Source of the DNA: Spiroplasma floricola 23-6
GTDB taxonomy: Bacteria; Bacillota_I; Bacilli_A; Mycoplasmatales; Mycoplasmataceae
Assembly (NCBI RefSeq): GCF_002813555.1
Contig: NZ_CP025057.1
Coordinates: 620,001 to 684,000, forward strand
Direction of reading: 5' to 3'
DNA length: 64,000 nt
How positions within the stretch are numbered: the first letter of the stretch is position 1; every line of letters begins with the position of its first letter. Made by a program: the position numbers and the translations under genes. Under the pieces are notes generated by a model, which was given only the letters and a program-made list of their open reading frames with translations, was not told the DNA's origin and did no database searches. Shown in pieces: positions 53,660 through 64,000 of the stretch.

Positions 53660-54559
53660 ATGAAAGATATAATAGATAAAAATTATTTTATAAATAAACT
53701 TTCTAGAGATAAAGAAATTATTGATTTAATTTCTAAACAATCTGATAAACAAAATGTTAACTTTTTTGAAAACTTAAAAAAAATAAAAGATATATTACAT
53801 TTGAAAAATCAAACAGATAAAAAAATTCTAGATGAATATGAAAAGTTAATTATAATACCAACAGGAACAGAAGAAACTTTAATTAGAGAACTAAATCAAT
53901 TTAATAAGGAAATGTATGATAATTTACCAGAACATTATATTATTGATTTTGATAAAACTTTAACTACAGATACTAATTCAAAATTAGATATTTCAAAAAT
54001 AAACAATTCAAAAAAAATAAAAAAAGATTATAAGAAAAATATTTTAAATCTTTCAAACCCATATATTCAAGATTCATCAATTGCTTTTGATGAGCAAGAA
54101 CATAAAGAAATAGATCCTTATGTTGAAAAGACAATTCATAATTTTGAAGATTTATTCAATAATGATTCGTTAACAAAGGATAATCAAAACTATATTAATA
54201 ATCTTTTAGATGATAATCAAGAGTCTTTTAATTTAGTTAAAAGTACTGAACAAATTTATGCTCAGTCAATTGAAGAAAAGGAAAAAATGATTTCAGAAAT
54301 TAGAGAAAGTTTAGTTGATGGAAATTATGGAAAGTTAAATCTAACAAAACCTTTATCAATTTCAACAGCAAGATACATGAGAAAACTAGCTTCTCTTAAA
54401 AAAGGTTTTATTAAAAGTTATGGTGGAGAATTATTTAAAAAAATTAGTGAATGAGTTCACAAAGAAGAAGTAATGTTTGAAAATATGGATAGAGCGCAAA
54501 AAATTGACAAACTAGCAAAACAAAAAATTAAATTAATAAATAAAAAAAATTCAAAATAA
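53660..54559 (+). CDS. Hypothetical protein between dxs and tlyA
   Basis: 299 residues starting 3 bases after the dxs stop, with TTGAGGTG before the ATG. Highly charged and mostly helical, with the centre probably disordered. The C-terminal 90 residues (LNLTKPLSISTARYMRKLAS; KKGFIKSYGGELFKKISEW) are more compact and basic. One TGA Trp at 54451. No domain recognised. Confidence 0.78.
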
Positions 54560-54577
54560 AGTTTAAGGAGAATTTTT

Positions 54578-55399
54578 ATGAAACAAAGACTTGATCAAAT
54601 ATTGTTGAAAAAAGAATTAGCAGAAAATAGAAATAAAGCAAGAGGTCTTATAATAGATGGAAAAGTTTTAGTTAATAATGAAAAAATTACTAAACCTGGA
54701 ACATTGTTTGATCAAGAAAAAATAAATATAAAATTATTGAATCAAGAAAATGAATTTGTAAGTAGAGCTGGAAAAAAATTATTCAAAGCTATCAATTTTT
54801 GAAAAATAAATTTAGAAGATAAAGTTTGTTTAGATATTGGTTCTTCAACTGGAGGTTTTACTGACTGTTGTTTGCAACATGGTGCACAATTTGTTTATGC
54901 AGTTGATGTTGGAACAAATCAACTTGATTGAAAAATAAGAAATAATATTAAAGTTAAGTCGATGGAAAAAACAAATTTTAGAAATGTTACTAAAGATTTT
55001 TTTGATAAAGAAATAAATTTTTTTTGCTGTGATGTAAGTTTCATTTCAGTCGAAAAAATATTAACTCCTTTAAAAGAAATTGTAAGTGATAATGTTTTGG
55101 GAATAATTTTAATTAAACCACAATTTGAATCTGATAAAGAAGATGTTAAAAATGGAAAAATAAATTCTAAAGAAGGACATATAAAATCTATAAATAGAGT
55201 TACTAGTTATTGTAATCAAAATAGTTTCTCTGTAATTGATATTAATTGATCTCCAATTCTTGGAAACAAGAAAAAAAATATTGAATATCTTTGCCTTATA
55301 AAAAAAACAAGTCAAATTAAAAATCAATTTGATCAAAATGAAATTCCAAATCTTGTAAATAATTGTTGAAAGTTTTTTGAAAATAATTATGAAGAGTAA
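54578..55399 (+). CDS. tlyA: TlyA-family rRNA 2'-O-methyltransferase
   Basis: 273 residues. S4-type RNA-binding domain at the N-terminus ([31 protein letters not shown]), then an FtsJ-like methyltransferase with SAM motif [46 protein letters not shown] and ILIKPQFES. TlyA proteins methylate rRNA and were once called haemolysins. TGA encodes four Trp. AAGGAGAA precedes the ATG. It overlaps dinB by 11 bases. Confidence 0.93.
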
Positions 55400-56699
55400 A
55401 AAAGTTATTTTTCTTTTAGACATGGATGCTTTTTTTGCAAGTTGCCATATGGCAGAAGATCCAACTCTAAGAAATAAAAATCTTGTAGTGGCTTCTCCAA
55501 ATAGAAGAGCTATAGTTACAACAGCTAGTTATAATGCAAGAAAATTTGGAATTAAAGCTGGAACTCCAGTTTTTCAAGCAAAGGAATTATGTCCTAATCT
55601 TTATATTGCAAATTCAGATTTTAGTTTATATATAAAATATTCAGAGCAAGTATTTGATATTATTTATAATAATTTTACAAAAGAATTTGAAGTAGCTTCA
55701 ATTGATGAATGCTATATTGACATGACAAAAGTTTGAAAAAAATATGGTTCTGTTAAAAAAACTGCGCAAGCTTTAATTGATATGATTTATAATCAAACAG
55801 GTCTTTCAGCATCAATTGGAATAAGCACAAATAAATTTTTGGCAAAAACTTGTGTTGAATTTAATAAACCAAAAGGCATTTCAATTTTATTAGAAGAAGA
55901 AATTGAAAAAATTCTCTGACCAATGGAAATTAAAAAAATGTTTATGATTGGTCCAGCAACAGAAAAAATCTTAAATGAAAATAATATTTATAAAATAAGA
56001 GATTTAGCTTTAACAGATGTAAATAAAATTATAGAGTTACTTGGAAAAAGGGGACTTACACTTTGGTATTGAGCAAATGGTAAAGGTGATGATCAAATAT
56101 CGCGTCAAGCAAGTGAATTTAAATCAATTGGTAATGAACTTACTTTAAATTTTACAACAACAAATTATGAAGAAATTGAAGAAATAATTTATGAAGTAAG
56201 TTTAAAAGTTGCAGATAGAGCAAAAAAAAGATATTTGCAAGGAACTACAGTAACTATTGTGGCAAGGTATTTAGATGATATTAAACCAGAAATTTATAGT
56301 AATAAAGAAAGAAAAAAACATTTAACAAAACAAGAATCTTTTCAAACTCCAACAAATGATCCAGAAATAATTTATTCAATTTCAAAACAGTGTTTTTATG
56401 AATTATGACAAGGCCAACCTATTCTTTTATTAGGAGTTAGATTAAGTAACTTAAGCAATCAAATAGAACAAACAAAACAACTTTCAATTGATGAAATAGA
56501 TTTAAATGAAGGAATAAATTATAATGAAATTGAACAAATAATTTATAACTTAAATTTGAAATTTGGAAAAGATAAAATTTTTACAGGAGATAAGTTAGTT
56601 AAATATATGGACAAAAATATTGTCCAGTCGAAATTTCTGAAAAATGATGATGTTCATATTTCAAATGAACAAATAGTTAATAAGTGAAAAAATAAATAG
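55389..56699 (+). CDS. dinB: DNA polymerase IV (Y family)
   Basis: 436 residues. Palm motifs FLLDMDAFFASCHMAEDP and SIDECYIDMT supply the catalytic acids; LSASIGISTNKFLAKTCVEF and KPKGISIL are standard DinB blocks. Thumb and little-finger domains follow. An error-prone translesion polymerase. It uses one rare TGG Trp (56064) among several TGA. It starts inside the end of tlyA in another frame, implying coupling; the SprT-like gene follows after 10 bases. Confidence 0.94.
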
Positions 56700-56709
56700 G
56701 GGAGTTAAT

Positions 56710-57330
56710 ATGAAATATAGAATTGATGATTTAATACTTGAATTGCATTCAATACACAAGCAATTAAATACTTTTTTATTTTCAAGTACCCTTTCGGAAG
56801 TTAAAATTTCAATTGAAACAAGTAAACGAAGAAACAGATTAACTTTGGGACACTTTGATACATCAAAAGATTGATCAGATAAACTAAATCAAATAACTAT
56901 ATGAACATTAGCTTTAAATGGAGATTATCTTAATATAATTGCAGTCCTGGTTCATGAAATGGTACATCAATATAACTATGAACATGATATTAAAGATGTT
57001 GAGAATAATCAAAGGCATAATAAGCAATTTAAAAAAGTAGCAGAAAGTATTGCCAAATTAAATATTATTAAAACCAAATCTAGACTAGGTTTTGCTTTTA
57101 CAACTCCTTCAACAGAACTTGTAGAGTTCATTGAAAAAAAACTTGATTTTAACAAAGATATTTTTAGAAAAATGATTCACAAAGATGCAATAGAATATAG
57201 ACCTAGAGGTTATAATAAGAGTAGTAGATATATTTGCAATATCTGTAATACAGTTATAAACAATTCAAGAGAAAAACCATTAAAAATAATGTGTATGGAT
57301 TGTAATAATATGTTCGAAAAAATAAAATAG
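56710..57330 (+). CDS. SprT-like zinc metalloprotease
   Basis: 206 residues, GGGGAGTT before the ATG. The zinc protease motif VLVHEMVHQYNYEHD gives HExxH with a third His downstream in QRHNKQF, as in the SprT/Spartan family. The C-terminal zinc ribbon has CNICN and CMDCN. Spartan-type proteases cut DNA-protein crosslinks in eukaryotes; the bacterial relatives are little studied. Its place behind dinB fits a DNA-damage role (inference). Confidence 0.87.
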
Positions 57331-57449
57331 TGCATATTGCAATATACACTATTTTAAAAATATATCTAATCTTTGTTTAATTTAAACACTCTATAATGTT
57401 AAAATTATCTTAGTATTATTGATATATATATAATTTTTTAGGAGGTTCT

Positions 57450-58301
57450 ATGTCAGGATTCGCACCAAAGTTTTGCCCTACTCATTTACAAATTCATGTT
57501 TGTGAGTTACAAAACGTATTTGAAAAAAATAAAAAAATAGAAGATAAACTTAGTGCAAAAGTTCGAAGACTTCATGGAACTCAAACAGAAGAAGAACTTG
57601 CAATAGAAAAATCAAAAAGAAAAGATAAAGAAGGTACTTTAGGAGATATTTTAGCTAAAGCTAAGAAAAAAATTAAAGCAGATAAAGAAGCTTTAGCTAA
57701 AAATGATGTAGAAACTAAACCTGCAAGTGAAGAGGAAATAGGAGATAGAATGGCTGCTTTAAGAGCAAAAATGAGTGGAGAACCCTCTTCTTCCCCTATT
57801 TCTGATAATTCAAAAATGAGTGTTGTTGAAGAAACTGGACTTCAAAAAATTATTAATCATGCAAAAAATCATCAAAATAATCATCCACAGGAAAATTTTA
57901 AGACCCCTCAGAGAGCAAAAACAGGTGAAAAGCAGCAAAATAGTACTTTAAAAAATAATAAACCTTCTCAAGTGTCAAAAGACTTAAATTTAAATAAGAT
58001 TGAAGCTAAAAATACTGATTTAGAACAAAAAGCTATTAAAAAAGAAACTAAATCATTAAAAAAACAAAGTTCTGTAAAAATGTTTAGTCAAAAAGAAGCT
58101 GAAGAGTTAATTCAAATTGCAGTAAAAGAAGCTTTAAAACAAGTTGGTGTTTTTGAAGAAGATAAATTTGATATTAAAGACAATGATCAAAAAAGTTTAG
58201 TTAAACAATCAGTTTCAAAAAAAATTAACAATGTAAAAAGAAGTACTTCTGATAATAAAACTAAATCAACTAATAAAACTGTAAAAAAAGATAAAAAATA
58301 A
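57450..58301 (+). CDS. Basic, largely disordered protein
   Basis: 283 residues without any TGA, starting after a perfect AGGAGG ribosome site 5 bases before the ATG. The short N-terminal region FAPKFCPTHLQIHVCEL may be structured (two Cys, two His). A Lys-rich, low-complexity body follows (GTLGDILAKAKKKIKADKEA; IGDRMAALRAKMSG), then a helix KEAEELIQIAVKEALKQVG and a Lys/Ser/Thr tail. It may bind nucleic acid. I do not recognise it. Own promoter region 57331-57449 and terminator. Confidence 0.83.
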   Translation: MSGFAPKFCPTHLQIHVCELQNVFEKNKKIEDKLSAKVRRLHGTQTEEELAIEKSKRKDKEGTLGDILAKAKKKIKADKEALAKNDVETKPASEEEIGDRMAALRAKMSGEPSSSPISDNSKMSVVEETGLQKIINHAKNHQNNHPQENFKTPQRAKTGEKQQNSTLKNNKPSQVSKDLNLNKIEAKNTDLEQKAIKKETKSLKKQSSVKMFSQKEAEELIQIAVKEALKQVGVFEEDKFDIKDNDQKSLVKQSVSKKINNVKRSTSDNKTKSTNKTVKKDKK

Positions 58302-58332
58302 AAGAGAAAGAAAACTTCTCTTTTATTTTATT
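58299..58332 (+). terminator. Terminator of gene 57450
   Basis: TAAAAGAGAA / TTCTCTTTTA stem around AGAAAAC; it overlaps the stop codon. Confidence 0.78.
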
Positions 58333-58473
58333 ATTAATTAATTTTATAAATTGCTATTTTTAAAGAAAATAAACTCCCCCTTTTTAATTTTTTAAGTTTT
58401 TTTGTTTTCCTTTAGAAACTTCTACTCTTAAATTAAATCTATAAAAACTATTTTTTCGAAAGTACACTTATTC

Positions 58474-58779
58474 TTATTTAAGCAATTTAAATTTACAGTT
58501 TTTATCAAGAATTAATAATAAAACAAATACAATTGTATTAAAAATTATAAATGAAAAGTTAACTCCTGTTATTACTCCTCATGATGTTTTTCAAAAAGCA
58601 AAGGTTAATATATAAATTAGGATAAATCAAATAATATTTAATACTGTCAAAAAGATATATAATGACTTCATTTTTTTAGTTAATGTAATATTAATAAAGT
58701 TAATACTTGCAAAATAAATCATAAATATACATATTAGATTTATTGTAATAAATTGAATTATTTCTATAACTGATCACAT
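58474..58779 (-). CDS. Small membrane protein after polysaccharide deacetylase
   Basis: 101 residues, visible only in code 4 because the second codon is TGA. Three hydrophobic helices (about 4-25, 38-61 and 69-92) and a basic C-terminus KNCKFKLLK. The ATG overlaps the TAA of the deacetylase gene in the sequence TAATG, with GGAGGG 11 bases upstream, so the two are translationally coupled. Possibly a partner of the deacetylase. Confidence 0.72.
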
Positions 58780-59543
58780 TAGAATATTAACCCTCCATAT
58801 TTTTGATATCCTCAATTTTGTTCATTATTAAAGTTTACTGTTTTATAATCATTTTCTTTTAAAAACTCAAGTAAGTCAGGTAATCATTCTTTTGCATATG
58901 CTCTTGTATGACAAACTAAAATTTTACCTTTACTTAAATGAGATTTATATTGTTTTAAAATTTTTTCTTTTCCACAACTTTGTTCCTTATAATCGCAACC
59001 TAAATAACCTCTTATGAAATAGTCAATTTGTAATTTTTCTTGTAAATAACCCATTCCTCTATAATATTGAAGATAAGGCATTCTTACTGGAATATCAGCA
59101 ATACTTTTTTCTATACCATTTTCAGCATATATTTTAACTATAAGTTCACTTGTTCTATAAAATTCTTTTTCATAAGCTTTTTTTGTTTTAAATTGATACT
59201 TATTGTGATTATATGAGTGATTTCCTAATGAATGACCATCTTTTATCATTCTATCAACAACTGCTTTTGTTTGTCCTTGATCAGTAAAGTACTTTTCATA
59301 ATTAATTCCTGTACCAAAAAATGTTGCTTTAGCATTATATTTGTCTAATATATTCATAATTTCAACATCATCAGTAACAGAGGGACCATCATCAAAAGTT
59401 AACATGACTACCTTTTCACTTGTATTGATTTTGTTCACTTCATAGTTATGTTTTGGTGTTGAAAAATTAAATACTAAACAAAAAACTAGAATAAAAACAA
59501 TTAATATATTAATTAAATTAACTTTCTTTTTCATTTTTTTCAC
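58779..59543 (-). CDS. Polysaccharide deacetylase (NodB fold), membrane-anchored
   Basis: 254 residues. One N-terminal helix (9-27) anchors the enzyme outside the cell. The NodB domain has all five motifs: MLTFDDGPS (catalytic Asp 51 and metal Asp 52), GNHSYNHN (metal His pair), PVRMPYLQYYRG, and LVCHTRAYAKEW near the end. Carbohydrate esterase family 4 proteins remove N-acetyl groups from chitin, poly-GlcNAc or peptidoglycan. The organism should have no wall, so a capsule, exopolysaccharide or insect chitin oligomers are candidate substrates. Nearby nagB could use glucosamine-6-P. GGGTG precedes the ATG. Confidence 0.88.
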
Positions 59544-59624
59544 CCTATTAATATAATATAAAAAATATTTGAAAAAAGTAGTTTTAATTTACTTTTCTGA
59601 TGTAATCTTTAAAATTAATAAAAC

Positions 59625-60457
59625 CTATTTGTAATGTAAATTAGTAGCAGCAGTTTCAAGAATATCTAAATCTTTTTCCACTAACTTAATTTTATTTCTT
59701 GCCATTTCATAAGAATCTCTTCCTACAAAAATGTGCATTGGAATTTTCTCAATTTGTGATAAATCAGTTAATAATTGAGCATATTTTTCTGGATCTCCAT
59801 CTTGAAAACCATTTCATGATTTAACTGTATTGACTCATTCATTTCTTTTATCTGCATAATCTTCAATAATTGATTCACCTGTTACTAAAGAATTCTCTTT
59901 TAAGAAATTTGTTCTAAATCCCCCAGGTTTTATACTTGAAATAGTAATTCCTAAAGGTTGCAATTCATAGCTAATACTTTCTGCAAAACCATCTAATGCA
60001 AATTTACATGCTGCATATAAGCTGTTAAAAGGAATTGTTGCATAACCTCATCCTGAAGAAGTTACATAGATATGACCTCATTTTTGTTTTCTCATAAAAG
60101 GAAGAACACATTTTATTACATTTAAAGTTCCAAGTAAGTTATCATTTATATAATTTTGCATTTCTTGTGAACTTGTTTCTTCAAAACTTCACATATATCA
60201 TAACCAGCATTGTTTAATAAAATATCTATTGAATTAAACTTTTTAATCCCCTCTTCAATAGCTTTAGTAATACTTTTTTGATCATTAATATTCATATTTA
60301 CTATTAATAAATTTTTATTATTTTCAAATAATGATTCTAACTTTTCTTTATTTCTAGTAGTTGCTATTACTTTAAAATTTTTTGATAATAATTTTTTTGT
60401 AACTGCTAAACCAAGTCCTTGACTTGCTCCAGTTACCATTCAAATCTTATTTTTCAT
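59625..60457 (-). pseudogene. Short-chain dehydrogenase/reductase, frameshifted
   Basis: From ATG 60457: WMVTGASQGLGLAVTKKLLS (NAD(P) Gly motif) to DILLNNAG, and then the frame is lost near 60190-60215. A frame offset by one base resumes with SFEETSSQEMQNYINDNLLG, IYVTSSGWGYATIPFNSLYA (with the YxxxK-type helix continuing ACKFALDG) and KPGGFRTNF, to TAG 59625. The total length is 833 bases, one short of a multiple of three. Fused, it would be a classical SDR of about 277 residues. A single-base deletion has probably inactivated it, unless it is a sequencing error. The merR gene lies immediately upstream. Confidence 0.85.
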
Positions 60458-60540
60458 TTTTTCTTATCTCCTTACTTTTCAAGTTTAAAACACTATAGCA
60501 AGTATAAGGCAAGTAAAAATATTTTTATTTTTTAATTTCT

Positions 60541-60960
60541 TTAGTTATTATCTATTAATTTATTAAAGTTAATTGGATTTCATTCATCTTCAATACCTGT
60601 TTCTATTATTTTTTTATAATGCAATTCTTTTAAATTAAGTAAATCTAATTGTTCTTTAAGATTGTTAATTTTTTCTAATAAAATATTTTTTTGTGCAACA
60701 ATAATATTAAATCGTTCTGTTACAGTTCCATCTCCTTGTAAACATAAATTTAAATATTCTTTTATTTTTTTTATTTCCATTCCAGCATCTCTTAATATAA
60801 AAACCATTTTAAATCATTGTAAATCCTCAAAATTAGCATATCTATAGTTGTTTAATTCTCTTTTCATAAATGGAAATAGTTCTTTTGAATCATAAAATCT
60901 AAAAGTCTGTTCAGTTACATTAAATATTTTTGTTAGTTCCTTAATTCCAAGTTTTTTCAT
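60541..60960 (-). CDS. MerR-family transcriptional regulator
   Basis: 139 residues. N-terminal winged helix KKLGIKELTKIFNVTEQTFR, FYDSKELFPFMKRELNNYRY, then FEDLQWFKMVFILRDAGMEI and a long dimerisation helix (NIIVAQKNILLEKINNLKEQ). The effector domain is minimal. TGA at residue 49 and near the end are Trp. It is followed after 83 bases by the SDR, a common regulator-target pairing. coaE ends 9 bases upstream. Confidence 0.87.
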
Positions 60961-60969
60961 TTTACACTC

Positions 60970-61539
60970 CTACTTTATTAATTCAACTAAACTATCAATG
61001 TTTTTATAAAAAGTTTTTTTATCTGAATTATTTTCCAAAATATAATCAAATTTATAATCTTTTAATTTTTCTTTTTGAAATTCAGTAATTGAATCTATCT
61101 CTTCACAATTTCTATTATCTCTTTTTTCTACTCTTTTAATTCTTTGACTGTGATTTTTTACAAGCAAAATTGTTTTATCAAATTTAATATCTATGCCACT
61201 TATTACAGCAGCTTCAATAAAAATTAACTCTGCTTGTTTTTCAATTAAAATTTCATTTTTAATTTCTTTGGTTATTAAAGGTCATGCTATTTTTGTAAAT
61301 TCATTATTTAATTTATGATTATTAAATAATTCTTGTCTTAAAATTAATCTATCAATTTGTTCATTAATTAAAGCATTGGGTATTTTTTGTTTAATAAATT
61401 CTATAAGTTCTTTTTCATAAAGTATTTTTTTTGAAATTTCATCTGCTTCAATTATTTTAATTTTGGGATTTTTATCTAAATATTGCAACATTGTTGTTTT
61501 TCCACTGCCAATAAATCCACTTACTCCTATAATTTTCAT
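60970..61539 (-). CDS. coaE: Dephospho-CoA kinase
   Basis: 189 residues, P-loop NMP-kinase fold. Walker A GVSGFIGSGKTTMLQYLD at the N-terminus, then IIEADEISKKIL (substrate Asp) and WPLITKEIKNEIL (TGA Trp), and a lid region RIKRVEKRDNRNCEEI. It phosphorylates the ribose 3'-OH in the last step of CoA synthesis. AGGTGTG precedes ATG 61539. Confidence 0.9.
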
Positions 61540-61592
61540 TTACACACCTTCTTTAATTAAAAATAGTACTAAAAAATTTTTTTATACTATTT

Positions 61593-63533
61593 TTAATTAT
61601 AAATTATTTTATTAATGTAGTTTGCAATTGTTGCTTTAATTGGAGACATTTCTTGAATTATTTCTAAGCAAATATCTCTATAGTTTTTTAAGTCTTGATT
61701 ATTATTTGCTATTTCTAAACGATTAATTACATTGCTCTTTTCATCAATATTCTTTCAAATTGATGAAACTCTATTTTTTAAACAAAATCCAATTTTGGGT
61801 AGTAATTTTTCATTTTTAAAAGATATTATAAAAATTCGTTCTAATTGAACTTCAGCTGTAAAAAGATCTCAAGTTTTAAGAGAAAATTTATAATAATCAA
61901 TTAATTCCTCTAAATCAATTTTAAGTCTTCCAAATAAATTTAATTCTGAGTTATTTATTAACTCTTCTATTAAATCAACAAACTTTTTATCTGTTGAAGT
62001 TAAATTATTTATCTCGATTTCAATTTGAGAGCCAATATAATCTCAATTTATGTCTTTTGTATTTTGAATTTGCTCTAATTTTTCAATTGTTTGTTTGTAT
62101 AAAATTGAATTTTGATTATTTGAATCTTCAAACATTTTTTTAATACTTTTGAAATATAAAATACATTTAGTAGAAGCATTTTCATAATATTGATAACTAT
62201 CATTAATAGTTTCATGTCTTTCAATTTGATTATTTTCTAATTCATTAGTTTCATCAGTTATAGTAAAAGTATTATCTTCTTTATTAATTTGTTGATCATT
62301 TAAAATAGCTGAATCAAGAGATTCCTCTTTTTTATTTTCTATTTCATCAGTTACATTAAAAGTTCTATCTTCTTGATTGTAATATTCATCAGTTATATTA
62401 AAAGTATTATCTTCTTGAGTGATTTGTTGAATATCTAAAGTAGTTGAATCAAGAGATTTTTCTCTTTTATTTTTCATTTTATTAATTAAATTTAAAGTAT
62501 CGTTTTGTTCATCAGTTTCATTAACAGATTTATTTTTTATTTTGTCAATTTCATTGATTATATTCAAAGTATCATTTTCTTGACTATACTGCTCATTTGT
62601 TGCACTAAAAATATCTCATTTTTCAGTATCTAGTTGACTAGTTGTTTCAAGAGTTTCTAAAACTTTTGGATAACTAGATTCATTATCTTCTACTTTTTCT
62701 TTTTTATTTTTTGATTTTATTTTTTTCTCTTTTACTATTAATTCTTTTACAAATTTTTGACCTGTCTCTTCTTCTAAACTTTTTAAAAATATTATATTAA
62801 CTCTTTTTCAACTACATTCTCCACAAATTGTACCTGCTAAAGCAACAATTGAAGCTGTAAATTGGATAATTGTAGGAAGCAAAATTCATAAAATTAAATC
62901 TGAACTTTTATATTCTGTTTGACTTGTTCATATACCTGATGAACTGTGAAATATACCAAATGAAAGTCAATATATGTTTGCAAATTGACCATCTAATAAC
63001 TTAGAAATTGAATCTGCAATATCTTTATTAAATGATATAAAACTACTAAAACTAAATTGAAAAGAAATACCTAATATAAATGGCGATGCTGACAATACAG
63101 AAATTAATGAAGTAAATGAAAGTAGTATCAATAAAATTCATGACAATGTCATTGTTAATTGATAACTTCTAATTGGTCTAGTTATTTTAATGATTTCTTT
63201 TTTATTTTTTAAGTTGTATCCAATAATATGGATTATTAATCTACAAGTCATAATAATTAAACCTACAGTACTTATTATTAAAGGAGTTCAATATATTAAA
63301 ACATCATCAGCAGCTACAATTAAATTTTTACCATCATATAAAAAACTTAATAAAACTTTTTCAAAGTTATTTGAAACGATAATTTTATTAACTTGATACA
63401 TATTTTCTTTTGTAATTATTGGAGATAACATCATTAATAACGAATATGAGAAAATAATTATTGAAAAAATCATTAATGAAATTATCATATAAAATGGCTT
63501 TTTATTATTTTTTAATAGTTTAATTTTTTTCAT
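61593..63533 (-). CDS. Large membrane protein with acidic repeats
   Basis: 646 residues under code 4. The N-terminal ~230 residues hold about five helices (18-38, 82-104, 125-155 and others) in a polytopic arrangement. A long acidic, probably disordered cytoplasmic stretch has repeats of the type QEDNTFNITDE (also QEDRTFNVTDE and KEDNTFTITDE), alternating with KSLDS-type units. The last ~200 residues are helical. No family recognised. AAGGGAATC precedes the ATG. Confidence 0.8.
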
Positions 63534-63751
63534 ATCTATGATTCCCTTATAAAATTAACTTTTTATTATTATATAATATCTATTAAAGTTATTTTACCTC
63601 TAAAAACCGTATTGACATTCTAAATTTTATATTTATTATAATTCACCCCTAATTTTATTGATATATAATTCTAAACCTATTTTTACATATAAATAATTAA
63701 AAAATGTTTTAATTCATTTAATAAAAACTATTTTATTAAATTTAAGTAAAT

Positions 63752-63775
63752 AAAAAAACCTTTGAAAAGGTTTTA
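63752..63775 (-). terminator. Terminator of the gene at the window end
   Basis: On the minus strand AAAACCTTTTCAAAGGTTTTTTTA: a stem with a T run directly after the stop at 63780. The remaining bases to 63533 hold no gene. Confidence 0.8.
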
Positions 63776-63779
63776 AGAA

Positions 63780-64000
63780 TTAATATTTAATAAATTGCTC
63801 AAAATCTGATTTTAAATCTCGATAAGTTAAGCAATCATTAATTAATTTAACTTGATTTTGAATTAATTCAAATGTTGAGAACTTAAATCTTTGTTCACCA
63901 GATAAATAAATTCCATCTTCTTCTATCTTATGATCAGGTTTTAAACAAAATGGTAAAACTTCTTTATTTATCATACTTTCATTAAAATATTTAAATAAAG
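63780..64000 (-). CDS. C-terminal part of a protein continuing past the window
   Basis: The frame stays open to the window edge (LFKYFNESMINKEVLPFCLK and on), giving at least 73 residues that end DFEQFIKY with TAA. The ATG at 63974 is probably internal. Soluble, mixed composition; no family recognised from this piece. Confidence 0.6.
   Translation of the reverse strand, partial: LFKYFNESMINKEVLPFCLKPDHKIEEDGIYLSGEQRFKFSTFELIQNQVKLINDCLTYRDLKSDFEQFIKY

Noticed and set aside
57324-57358. Stem around the SprT-like gene stop as a terminator
   Set aside because: AAAATAGTG / CACTATTTT pairs, but an A run rather than a T run follows, so it is not a convincing plus-strand terminator.
63612-63642. 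TTGACA and TATAAT pair on the plus strand
   Set aside because: The spacing is 19 and no plus-strand gene follows; probably chance in AT-rich DNA.
1-64000. tRNA, rRNA, riboswitch or CRISPR array
   Set aside because: No GC-rich cloverleaf, rRNA segment, known riboswitch core or regularly spaced repeat array was seen; the IS ends are the only strongly GC-biased motifs.

Overview
This is a segment of a wall-less Mollicute genome, most like the Entomoplasmatales (Mesoplasma, Entomoplasma or Spiroplasma, close to the M. mycoides cluster). The DNA is very AT-rich. TGA is read as tryptophan (genetic code 4): it falls in frame at conserved Trp positions in glycerol kinase, transketolase, PlsY, DinB and the transposase. 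Almost every gene therefore looks broken under the standard code, and the coordinates here come from reading TGA as Trp. The exported lipoproteins share a signal peptide with the lipobox Cys at residue 24. I found no rRNA, tRNA or CRISPR.

Layout. 1-7.2 kb: end of a membrane protein, then lipoprotein, giant two-FtsX ABC permease, lipoprotein. 7.5-9.3 kb: a three-gene PadR/HAAS regulatory operon. 9.4-24.6 kb: accessory region with two copies of a 1,248-bp IS3-family element, three ~600-aa paralogous lipoproteins, two tandem small lipoproteins, and a pair of large repeat-motif surface proteins, the first interrupted by a stop codon. 24.9-31.7 kb: transketolase, YneF, an MBL-fold protein and the glycerol operon glpF-glpO-glpK. 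32-37.8 kb: a secreted pore-like protein, PlsY, small unknowns, a decayed stretch, RibF and endonuclease IV. 37.8-45.2 kb: three more paralogous lipoproteins, the third IS copy and an IS relic. 45.5-58.3 kb: a lipoprotein, then core genes nusB, xseA, xseB, nagB, a dxs-like gene, tlyA, dinB, a SprT-like protease and unknowns. 58.4-64 kb, minus strand: polysaccharide deacetylase, a frameshifted SDR, MerR, coaE, a large membrane protein and a partial gene.

Most interesting system: six lipoprotein genes (starts at 10749, 21146, 23254, 37875, 40113 and 43363) each have a promoter whose -35/-10 spacer is a pure T tract of 15-17 bases, differing between loci. That is the arrangement expected for phase variation by slipped-strand mispairing. 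All three intact IS copies and the relic lie 19-34 bp upstream of such a promoter, always with the transposase 5' end facing it. The intact copies have different 3-bp target duplications, so they inserted independently. Near-identical blocks between neighbouring paralogs suggest gene conversion as a second layer of surface variation.
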